Assembly (NCBI GenBank): GCA_030432015.1
Contig: JAUIHJ010000127.1
Coordinates: 1-13,787, forward strand
Reading direction: 5' to 3'
Length of the DNA: 13,787 nt
Source of the DNA: a bacterium
GTDB taxonomy: Bacteria; Planctomycetota; Planctomycetia; Pirellulales; Pirellulaceae
The position numbers and the translations under genes are program-made. The notes beneath the pieces were generated by a model, which saw nothing but the letters and a program-made list of their open reading frames with translations, had not been told where the DNA came from and ran no database searches. This document shows, piece by piece, positions 7,065-13,787 of the stretch (position 1 is its first letter; each line of letters begins with the position of its first letter).

Positions 7065-7412
7065 ATGGATTTTCTCGACCAGCTCAAGAACTTGATGATT
7101 ATGGCCTTTGCCGACGGAAGCTTAACGCAAGGCGAACTGGAGCTCTTATCAGATCGCAGCGTGCAGTGGGGGTTGACGGAGGCGGACTTCACGGCGGCGG
7201 TCGAGTTCGCCCTGTCTGACGCTGCGGAGCTGGTGATCCCGCCACACCCACAGGACCGCGTCGAGTTGCTAAAAGACCTGTTGCGCGTCATGGCAGCCGA
7301 TGGCCACCTGGCCGACACCGAGAAGCGTATCTTCGCCATGGCGGCCGCCGTCATGGAGCTTCCCGATGGCGAACTCGATCGCATCATCGATTCAGTCGAT
7401 GCGGCCGACTGA
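7065..7412 (+). CDS. TerB-like helical domain protein
   Basis: This small, acidic, all-helical protein has 115 residues and no signal peptide or membrane segment. It shows the two-part pattern of TerB-like domains: an N-terminal MAFADGSLTQGELELL block (about 13-28) and a C-terminal RVMAADGHLADTEKRIF block (about 75-91). Each has an acidic residue and Gly followed by an E on the next helix; in TerB these acidic positions are linked to metal binding. TerB domains occur in tellurite-resistance clusters and as small regulatory or chaperone-linked proteins, often near DnaJ-like proteins, but no terC, terD or other ter gene is present here, so a tellurite role should not be assumed. It has its own promoter and ends 57 bases before the cytochrome gene, so the two may be cotranscribed. 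Confidence 0.75.
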   Translation: MDFLDQLKNLMIMAFADGSLTQGELELLSDRSVQWGLTEADFTAAVEFALSDAAELVIPPHPQDRVELLKDLLRVMAADGHLADTEKRIFAMAAAVMELPDGELDRIIDSVDAAD

Positions 7413-7469
7413 CGGTTGTCGGATGTCGTTGTTGTAGGAATCACCTGGCCCCCAAATTGCAGATCGCTG

Positions 7470-10400
7470 ATGCCCTATCGACTGCTGCTTGCCCTGACAA
7501 TATCGCTCTTAATGCCGCCCATAGCCGGCTTTTCTCAATCCGCCGATGACGACGACGATTTGGAATTTCGCCGCGGGCTGTTGGGCAAGTATCGCGATGC
7601 GTCGGGACACACGGTGACCCGTATCGATCGAACCATCGCCATTGCCTGGGACGGAGCCAGCCCCGACCGCCGCCTGGTCGCGGGGCCGATACGATCGGAA
7701 TGGACGGGCTACTTGATGTCACAGGCACCCGGCGAATACCGGCTGAAAGCATACTTTCAGGGCCAGCTTTCAATCGAACTTGCCGGTCAAATGGTCTTGG
7801 AAGCCGAGCGTGATTCGCCCGGATGGGAAGAAACCGACATCCTGACGCTGCCGTTCGACTACCATCCCTTGAAAATCCGCTTGTCGTCCGCCGGTTCCCG
7901 CGGGCAACTCGCCCTGTTCTGGTCGGGGCCTCAGTTTCAATTGGAACCGATCGGGGCCCGGCAGTTCCACCATGATCCCGAGTTGACTCCAGACGGGCAG
8001 TTTCAGCGCGGCGAGCAGCTTGTGCATGGGCTTCGTTGCGCCGCGTGTCATCAGCTTGGCAACGAACCGGTCCCGCAGCGTGCTCCCGCCCTCGATCGAC
8101 TTGCCGGGAACCTCGCCTTCACCTGGCTGGTCGACCGGCTAACGAGCATGGCCGATGGCGCGACGCCCGCTGGCCAAGGGCAACAGGGACAAATGCCATC
8201 GTTCGGGTTTTCGCCGCAGGAAGCCGCCGACATTGCCGCGTACCTCAGCACTCATTCGCAACCACCTCCCAAGCCATCGGTCCCACCCAAGAAGGTCGAT
8301 CGCGAGCAAGGGCGTATCCTGTTCCTCTCGCGCGGCTGCCTGGCCTGCCATCAGTATGGTGAACTGGGGACCGCGTCCCTCTTTTCAGGCGGCGACTTGA
8401 CCCACATTGCATCCAAACGCCCGGGCGGTTTCTTTGCGAGGTGGCTGAGCGATCCCGCGCGGATCAACCAGGACCATCGGATGCCTCAATTCGATTTGAC
8501 CAAGGAGGAGCAACGTAATCTGGCCGCGTTCTTGCAGACTTCGGCTGCCGGCGCCTCCGGGCAGCCGAACGAAACTCAAGCGAACGACCGTCCGGCGGCC
8601 GATGCGCAGCAGGTCGAGCGTGGTCGGCACCTGGTTGCGACCGCCCAGTGTGCCAACTGCCACCGCTTGCCGGAAGCAGGACCGGCGACTCGGCCGTCGA
8701 TCCCCTTGTCGGCTCAATCCAACTGGGGCACCCCCAGTTCCTGCCTCCAGCCCGCCGCGGCACAACGCGATCGTCCCAGTTACACGGTTGCTGCCGAAGA
8801 TCGGCAGGCGATCCAGCACTTCATCAGCGAAGTTGGCGCGAGCCCTGTCTCAACGACTGCAATGGGCGAACGATTGGTCCGCGAGAATAATTGCCTGGCA
8901 TGTCACCCGCGTGGTTCATCCCCTGGCTTGGTGACCGCGGCGACACAGGCCGCGGCGGCGGACCAGCAGTTGGCGTCTTCGTTGCCAGCGATGGTCCCCC
9001 CCTCACTGGCCAATGTGGGAGACAAGCTGCACGAGGCGGCGTTGGCGGAGATCATCGCCCGCAAGCGGCCCAGCCGCCGTTCGTACCTGCATGTGAACAT
9101 GCCGCGGTTCAGGTTGACCGAGCCACAGCTTGATTCGATCGTGCAATCGTTTGTGACGGCCGACCGAATCCCGGCAGGGCAGGAGCCGACCATAGCTCGC
9201 ACGGAACTCGACGCCCTCGCGCTACACGCGGCTGGAAGTCGTCTGGTTACGCCCGACGGATTTGGCTGTACGAGTTGCCATCAGATCGGCGCTGCGCTCC
9301 CTGCCAAGGCGCCGGTCAACGCGCGTGGTCCGGTTCTCTCGATGTTGGGCGAAAATATTCGGCGTCCCTGGTTTGATCGATTCGTTCAAAACCCGGCGCG
9401 GATTGTCCCTCGGATGGAGATGCCATCGGTGCGCGTCGCGGTGCACGGATTGCTCGACGACAATATTGAGCATCAGCTCTCCGCCGTGTGGGATGTCTTG
9501 AATACCAAGGGCTTCCAGCCTCCCCGGCCCGATCCGGTGCGGGTTGTGCGTTTCGGTGGGCAGGGGCACGAACGGGCGGTAATGTTGACGGACGTCATTC
9601 GTACGCCGTCGGCCGGCTATCTCAAGCCGCTGCTGGTCGGGCTCTCCAATCGCCATAGCATGTTGTTCGATGTGGCCACCGCCCGGCTGGCGCAGTGGTC
9701 CGTGGGAGACGTGGCCCGCCAGCACACCGAGGGCAAGACCTGGTTTTGGGAAGCGGCCGGCACGCCCGTATGGGAGGCCGGGTTCCATCAGCCGGAAATC
9801 CGCCTCGTTGTGCGGGGCGAATCGCAGGAGCCGGTCCTGCAAGGGCAGTTTCTGACCGAGTTGGACGCCGTTGAGCACAACTTATACGGATTGACCGCCA
9901 GGTACCGATTGCGTTTTCCAGTGGCCGGCGGCCAGCAGGAGCCGGTCATCACTGTCGCGCAATCGTTCGCGCCGCTGGTGACAGACGACACGAGCGAGTC
10001 CGGCATTCAACGCACCGTGAGCGTCGGCAATGTCGCTGCGGGCTCGATGATTCAACTGCAGTTGGTCGCTTCGACCGCGATCGCCGGCAATGCAGGGGGA
10101 ACCACGCTGGTCATTGACGAACGCACGCAGGTCCGCGTGCTGGCACCTGCGGCCGCGCGGTTTTCCGACGATGGGAGCCTTACCTTGGCACCTAATGCGG
10201 ATGGCCAGGTGCAGGTGACGCTGGCCTACACAACGACGGTTCCTGTCGACCAATTTCCCGACCTCGCTGTGCAGTCGGTCGCGGCCGAGCCGGTTTCACT
10301 CAACGTCGTTCCCGGCTTTGCCGCTGTGCGCGTTCCCGTCGAGTCCAGCATGATGCCGACCGGCCTGGCTTGGCGTCCCAACGACGAACTGTTGGTCTCG

Positions 10401-11693
10401 TCGCTCAAAGGGCGCGTGTGGACGCTCCGTGATACCGACGGCGATTCGCTCGAAGACCAGATCATCCAATTCAGTGACGAACTGGCTGCGCCCTATGGCT
10501 TGGCGGCAACCGAAACGTATGTGGACGTTGTGAACAAATCCGGGCTGCTACGGCTGTTCGATGACGATGGAGACGGCCGCGCGGATCGGCATGTGACAGT
10601 GGCGTCTGGCTGGGGGCACACCACGGACTATCACGATTGGGCTGTTGGTCTTCCTCGCGACACCGAGGGAAATTACTACGTGGCCATTCCGTGCCAGCAA
10701 GACAAGCGTTCGCTGGCCGCCGCGCACTTGCGCGGGACCGTCTTGAAGCTGTCGCCACGCGAACCAACGCCCGACAATCCACGCGCGTTCAGCATCGAGC
10801 AGCTCACGGCCGGTCATCGCTTTCCGATGGGAATTGCCCGGAATCGTGCGGGGCAGCTGTTCGTGACCGACAACCAGGGTAACTACAACCCGTTTAACGA
10901 ACTCAATCATGTGCGTCCGGGGAAACGGTTCGGCTTTATCAACTCGGTGGATCGCAAGCCGGGATTCCAACCGCCCCTCACACCTCCGGCGATCGATATC
11001 CCGCACCCCTGGACACGCAGTGTCAACGGGATCTGTTTCCTGGAGACTCCGGCGGGCGTGCGATCGAAGTCGGCCAGCGATCGGTTCGGTCCGTTCGAGG
11101 GCCATCTGGTCGGTTGTGAATACGACACGCGGCGGCTGATTCGAATGAGCGTGCAGCAGGTCGGTGAGACGATGCAGGGCGCGGCCTATCCGTTGAGTTA
11201 CGACGCGCCGCCGAGTGGCCCGCCCCTGCTGGGGCCGCTGGTTGCCGGCATCTCGCCTGCGGGTGACTTGTATATTGGCGGCATCCGTGACAGTGGATGG
11301 GGTGGTGCGAACAACATCGGTGAATTGGTGCGTCTGCGGCCGATCCTCGAAGAACTACCCTGCGGGATCGCCGAAGTTCGCGCGACTTCCACCGGGTTTG
11401 AGATCGACTTTACCAGCCCCGTGGATCCGGATCGGGCCGCCGATGTCACCAACTACTCGCTGGCATCGTACACTCGTGTCTCGACGCCGGCGTATGGTGG
11501 CAACGATACGCAGCGACGCGTCGAGTCACTGCAGGCGGTGCAGGTTACCGGCGACGCTAGCAGGGTGACCTTGACGCTGGAAACGCTGCGCGCCGGGTTT
11601 GTGTACGAATTCCACGTCAAGAACCTCACACCTGCGAACGGTGCGTTCTTTCCCGCCGAGGCACATTACACGCTGCGTGCAATTCCGGAATAA
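7470..11693 (+). CDS. Secreted five-haem cytochrome c fused to PA14-like and dehydrogenase-type propeller domains
   Basis: This 1407-residue protein starts with a signal peptide (MPYR, then a hydrophobic core to about residue 20); this favours ATG 7470 over an in-frame TTG at 7416. In order it has a short acidic stretch, a PA14-like sugar-binding region (about 36-165), five c-type haem motifs CAACH (190-194), CLACH (290-294), CANCH (394-398), CLACH (475-479) and CTSCH (600-604), a beta-rich region (about 680-950) with GLSNRH and EGKTWFWE, a propeller region (about 960-1285) like planctomycete membrane-bound dehydrogenases, and an Ig-like C-terminus. Distal Met candidates are Met242 (MPSF), Met338 (MPQF), Met544 (MPRF) and Met651 (MPS). 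The third haem unit lacks one. Two DxDGD loops (DTDGDSLED, DDDGDGRAD) suggest calcium sites. The likely role is periplasmic or surface electron transfer coupled to oxidation of a sugar or alcohol; substrate unknown. Confidence 0.88.
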   Translation: MPYRLLLALTISLLMPPIAGFSQSADDDDDLEFRRGLLGKYRDASGHTVTRIDRTIAIAWDGASPDRRLVAGPIRSEWTGYLMSQAPGEYRLKAYFQGQLSIELAGQMVLEAERDSPGWEETDILTLPFDYHPLKIRLSSAGSRGQLALFWSGPQFQLEPIGARQFHHDPELTPDGQFQRGEQLVHGLRCAACHQLGNEPVPQRAPALDRLAGNLAFTWLVDRLTSMADGATPAGQGQQGQMPSFGFSPQEAADIAAYLSTHSQPPPKPSVPPKKVDREQGRILFLSRGCLACHQYGELGTASLFSGGDLTHIASKRPGGFFARWLSDPARINQDHRMPQFDLTKEEQRNLAAFLQTSAAGASGQPNETQANDRPAADAQQVERGRHLVATAQCANCHRLPEAGPATRPSIPLSAQSNWGTPSSCLQPAAAQRDRPSYTVAAEDRQAIQHFISEVGASPVSTTAMGERLVRENNCLACHPRGSSPGLVTAATQAAAADQQLASSLPAMVPPSLANVGDKLHEAALAEIIARKRPSRRSYLHVNMPRFRLTEPQLDSIVQSFVTADRIPAGQEPTIARTELDALALHAAGSRLVTPDGFGCTSCHQIGAALPAKAPVNARGPVLSMLGENIRRPWFDRFVQNPARIVPRMEMPSVRVAVHGLLDDNIEHQLSAVWDVLNTKGFQPPRPDPVRVVRFGGQGHERAVMLTDVIRTPSAGYLKPLLVGLSNRHSMLFDVATARLAQWSVGDVARQHTEGKTWFWEAAGTPVWEAGFHQPEIRLVVRGESQEPVLQGQFLTELDAVEHNLYGLTARYRLRFPVAGGQQEPVITVAQSFAPLVTDDTSESGIQRTVSVGNVAAGSMIQLQLVASTAIAGNAGGTTLVIDERTQVRVLAPAAARFSDDGSLTLAPNADGQVQVTLAYTTTVPVDQFPDLAVQSVAAEPVSLNVVPGFAAVRVPVESSMMPTGLAWRPNDELLVSSLKGRVWTLRDTDGDSLEDQIIQFSDELAAPYGLAATETYVDVVNKSGLLRLFDDDGDGRADRHVTVASGWGHTTDYHDWAVGLPRDTEGNYYVAIPCQQDKRSLAAAHLRGTVLKLSPREPTPDNPRAFSIEQLTAGHRFPMGIARNRAGQLFVTDNQGNYNPFNELNHVRPGKRFGFINSVDRKPGFQPPLTPPAIDIPHPWTRSVNGICFLETPAGVRSKSASDRFGPFEGHLVGCEYDTRRLIRMSVQQVGETMQGAAYPLSYDAPPSGPPLLGPLVAGISPAGDLYIGGIRDSGWGGANNIGELVRLRPILEELPCGIAEVRATSTGFEIDFTSPVDPDRAADVTNYSLASYTRVSTPAYGGNDTQRRVESLQAVQVTGDASRVTLTLETLRAGFVYEFHVKNLTPANGAFFPAEAHYTLRAIPE

Positions 11694-11730
11694 TCGTTCG
11701 AATCGTCTTTTTCGGAACAATCCTCACGAC

Positions 11731-11745
11731 CAACCAACTTGGTTG
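11731..11745. repeat. Perfect palindrome, possible operator
   Basis: CAACCAA and TTGGTTG form perfect seven-base arms around a single C. It could be a protein binding site, or in RNA a five-pair stem with a five-base loop. No T-run follows, so it is not a typical terminator. It lies 72 bases before the phosphoesterase start. Confidence 0.35.
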
Positions 11746-11803
11746 CCGATACCTCTCACGACACTAGAAGCTCATGGGTTTGCCCCTCATGTCGTGCGCG
11801 ACC

Positions 11804-11808
11804 AAGGA
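11804..11808 (+). promoter_or_regulatory. Shine-Dalgarno site deciding the phosphoesterase start
   Basis: AAGGA lies eight bases before the ATG at 11817. It supports that start over an upstream in-frame start at 11739, whose extra residues are unlike any phosphoesterase N-terminus. Confidence 0.55.
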
Positions 11809-11816
11809 ATGCTGCG

Positions 11817-13316
11817 ATGCTAGCAATAATCAGTGACCTCCACTTGACTGACGGATCCACAGGGACGAATGTCTCGCCCGGTGCGTTCCAAGGATTTTCG
11901 AATCGTCTCTGCGAATTGGCCATGCAGGCCTCTTGGCGTGCCGACGGGCGCTATCGCCCCATTGAACAGTTGGACCTGCTCCTGCTGGGCGATGTCTTCG
12001 ACATCATCGACTCGAACAAGTGGTTGGCCAACCATGTGCGGCCGTGGCACGATCCGCAGACACCGGAGGTTGCGGAGACGGTCTCGTCCATCGTGGACGA
12101 CATATTTCGAACCAATCGTGATGCGATCATGAATCTGCGTTCGCTTGCCACCGATGGAGCGGTGTGCATTCCGTCCGCGACGCAAGCGGGAGGTCCGGCC
12201 ATGGACGGCCAGGGCACGCCCGTCACGGTCCGTACGTTCTACATGGTAGGAAACCGTGATTGGCCGCTGCATTTGACCGGCCCGCGATACGATGTCATTC
12301 GCCAACGTGTGGCCCACCAGATCGGCCTCAGCAGTTCGCACAACGCGCCGTTTCCTCATGATCCGTATGAATCCGAGGAACTGTTAAGCGTCTTGCGGCG
12401 GCATCGGGTGTTCGCACGCCATGGCGATGTATTCGATCCATTAAACTATAGCGAGGACCGCGATTCCAGCAGTCTTGGCGACGCGATCGTCGTCGAGTTG
12501 ATTAATCGCTTCACCGCCACGATTCAGCAAGAGATGGGGACTGAACTACCTGAATCCGTCACCGCCGGCTTGGCGGAAATGAATCAGATTCGTCCCTTGC
12601 TCCTGATCCCGGTCTGGCTGGAGAGTTTGCTCGAGCGTTGCGGGATTCGTCATGGCTATCGCAAACGAATCAAACACATCTGGGATGGCCTGGCCGATGA
12701 ATTTCTGCAACTGGACATCGTCCGCGAGCAGGATGCGTGGAGTCCCTTCGATCTGGTCGACGGTCTTGATCGTTCGCTGAAGTTCAGCAAGCGGCTTTCG
12801 ATCGGTTGGGCTGGCAAGATCACCGGTTGGATGCAGTCGTTGCGCGGGACGCAAACGGATTCGTATTATCAACATGCCCTGACGGAACAGGACTACCGAA
12901 ACCGCCGTGCCAAGCATATCGTTTATGGGCATACGCACGTCGCGGAGAATGTGCCGCTGGATGCCAGCTATGCCGACGGCTACGTTTTGAATCAGGTCTA
13001 TTTCAACACGGGAACCTGGCGACGTGTTTATCGGCAGACGCAATGGGCAGGTGGTGAGCATGAGTTTATTCCGACCGACATGACGAACATTCTGTCGTTC
13101 TACCACGCCGACGAGCGTGGGGGGCGGCCCTTCGAACTGTGGTCAAGCATGCTGGCATCCGACGCGGTGCAGGCCCCGGTTCATCGAGTGGATACATCGC
13201 GGTCGAATCATGCCCCGGAACAACCGATTTCAGCACCAAGAGTACCGGTCCGAGCGCCCCACTTCCAGGTATCACCTGCTGCGTCCCGATCCACCGCCTC
13301 ACATCACATCCGCTAG
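11817..13316 (+). CDS. Calcineurin-like metallophosphoesterase, LpxH-like
   Basis: This protein has 499 residues from ATG 11817, which puts the first metal motif right at the N-terminus as is usual for the family. All metal-binding blocks are present: SDLH (Asp7, His9), LLGDVFD (Asp59), GNRD (Asn146-Asp148), RHGD (His202) and GHTH (His372, His374). The GNRD form, with Arg in place of the more common His, is that of UDP-2,3-diacylglucosamine hydrolase (LpxH) and relatives, which act at the inner membrane in lipid A synthesis. However, it is about twice the length of LpxH: there are long insertions between motifs II and III and a mostly helical stretch of about 165 residues between HGD and GHTH. 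The last 40 residues are Pro/Ser-rich, look unstructured and overlap the next gene. A bimetal phosphoesterase is well supported; the substrate is not. Confidence 0.85.
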   Translation: MLAIISDLHLTDGSTGTNVSPGAFQGFSNRLCELAMQASWRADGRYRPIEQLDLLLLGDVFDIIDSNKWLANHVRPWHDPQTPEVAETVSSIVDDIFRTNRDAIMNLRSLATDGAVCIPSATQAGGPAMDGQGTPVTVRTFYMVGNRDWPLHLTGPRYDVIRQRVAHQIGLSSSHNAPFPHDPYESEELLSVLRRHRVFARHGDVFDPLNYSEDRDSSSLGDAIVVELINRFTATIQQEMGTELPESVTAGLAEMNQIRPLLLIPVWLESLLERCGIRHGYRKRIKHIWDGLADEFLQLDIVREQDAWSPFDLVDGLDRSLKFSKRLSIGWAGKITGWMQSLRGTQTDSYYQHALTEQDYRNRRAKHIVYGHTHVAENVPLDASYADGYVLNQVYFNTGTWRRVYRQTQWAGGEHEFIPTDMTNILSFYHADERGGRPFELWSSMLASDAVQAPVHRVDTSRSNHAPEQPISAPRVPVRAPHFQVSPAASRSTASHHIR

Positions 13317-13787
13317 CCTGGGGCAGCGGGGAGTTGCGGTTGGGGATCGTCTTCGCGCGGCCGGCGTCGCTGCGATCTATCTCGTGCATGGGACGTTCGT
13401 GGGTGCGGATGCACTCGGTTTCCTGCGCGAAATCGCTCGCGTTTGGCCAACCGCTGGCGACGTGCTACGCCGGATTCAGAAGCAGACCATCGATTCTGTT
13501 GCCCGCGACGTCGGGAATTTTACGGCCGAATATGCGCAACAATTGCAACGCGTTTTAAACGGCGATCATCCAGCGCCGATTCCCGTAAGGTTGTTTCATT
13601 GGTCGAGCGAAAATCATCATGTCGGTCGAGCTGACGGTGCCGTGCGACTGCTGGGCGAATTAGCGGCGCGATTTCGGCCCCCGGTCGGCCAGGATTTTGA
13701 GAGTCACGATCAGGGCAGCCCGCGGTCCTTGCATCCCGGGGAACGAGTCCTGCTGTGGGGGCACAGTCACGGCGGCAACCTGCTGGC
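13210..13787 (+). CDS. Alpha/beta hydrolase-like protein, truncated by window edge
   Basis: This frame is open from 13084 to the end of the window; the only ordinary start upstream of the recognisable fold is ATG 13210, with no clear Shine-Dalgarno sequence. The partial product (192 full codons) has a YLVHGTFVG segment (His60-Gly61), typical of the strand and oxyanion-hole loop of alpha/beta hydrolases, and ends with WGHSHGGN, a nucleophile elbow of the G-x-S-x-G type with Ser186. The catalytic acid and His would lie beyond the edge. The C-terminal conserved serine motif places it near lipase- or esterase-like proteins. Its first 107 bases overlap the phosphoesterase gene in another frame, an unusually long overlap. 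Either both termini are real or one start or stop is misread; the coherent sequence downstream of 13316 supports the hydrolase itself. Confidence 0.7.
   Translation, partial: MPRNNRFQHQEYRSERPTSRYHLLRPDPPPHITSASLGQRGVAVGDRLRAAGVAAIYLVHGTFVGADALGFLREIARVWPTAGDVLRRIQKQTIDSVARDVGNFTAEYAQQLQRVLNGDHPAPIPVRLFHWSSENHHVGRADGAVRLLGELAARFRPPVGQDFESHDQGSPRSLHPGERVLLWGHSHGGNLL

Larger units (their letters stand above)
11694..11816. other. Short intergenic gap
   Basis: This 123-base gap lies between the cytochrome/propeller gene and the phosphoesterase gene. It contains a perfect odd palindrome at 11731-11745 and a Shine-Dalgarno site. No convincing terminator or -35/-10 pair is visible, so read-through from the upstream gene is possible. 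Confidence 0.4.

Noticed and set aside
7065..7412. Calling the TerB-like gene a tellurite-resistance determinant
   Set aside because: No other ter gene is present, and TerB-like domains are widespread outside tellurite resistance.
7416..7469. TTG start extending the cytochrome/propeller protein by 18 residues
   Set aside because: The ATG at 7470 begins directly before a typical signal peptide; the extension would bury it.
11697..11719. GTTC...GAAC inverted repeat with a T-run after the cytochrome gene as terminator
   Set aside because: Only four pairs form, and the T-run lies within the loop, not after the stem.

Overview
The window looks like chromosomal DNA from a planctomycete, probably of the Pirellulales type. 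This is inferred from gene content, not from a marker gene. The main pointers are a giant secreted protein that joins a PA14-like region, five CXXCH haem sites and a dehydrogenase-type propeller, GC-rich coding with few clear Shine-Dalgarno sites, and large membrane proteins carrying the DPDxWGH / W-x-N-H-E signature. No rRNA, tRNA, CRISPR array, transposase or phage gene was seen.

Layout. (1) Positions 1-3539, minus strand: two adjacent paralogous polytopic membrane proteins resembling GT-C-fold glycosyltransferases, joined by an ATGA stop/start overlap. They are followed by the first codons of a probable third gene that runs off the left edge. (2) Positions 3540-3898: a divergent regulatory region with weak promoter candidates on both strands, a hairpin and repeated GACTC half-sites. 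(3) Positions 3899-6792, plus strand: a MoxR-type AAA+ ATPase with a very acidic tail, tightly coupled to a protein of about 635 residues. The N-terminal third of that protein resembles the DUF5682/ChaN-TraB-like fold found beside MoxR ATPases; its C-terminal half is unrecognised. (4) Positions 6793-7064: a gap with a candidate intrinsic terminator and a good sigma70-like promoter. (5) Positions 7065-11693: a small TerB-like protein, then the 1407-residue five-haem cytochrome/propeller protein. (6) Positions 11817-13787: an LpxH-like calcineurin-fold phosphoesterase, then the start of an alpha/beta hydrolase whose frame overlaps the phosphoesterase by about 107 bases and runs off the right edge.

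How they may work together. The minus-strand pair probably acts in transfer of lipid-linked sugars at the membrane. The MoxR ATPase and its partner are the best candidate for a poorly described ATP-dependent system: MoxR proteins usually remodel or insert cofactors into partner proteins, often through a von Willebrand A protein, and no such gene is seen here. The cytochrome/propeller protein is a typical planctomycete envelope redox protein, perhaps for oxidation of sugars or alcohols. The phosphoesterase and hydrolase are probably one transcription unit. Functional links between these blocks are inference only.
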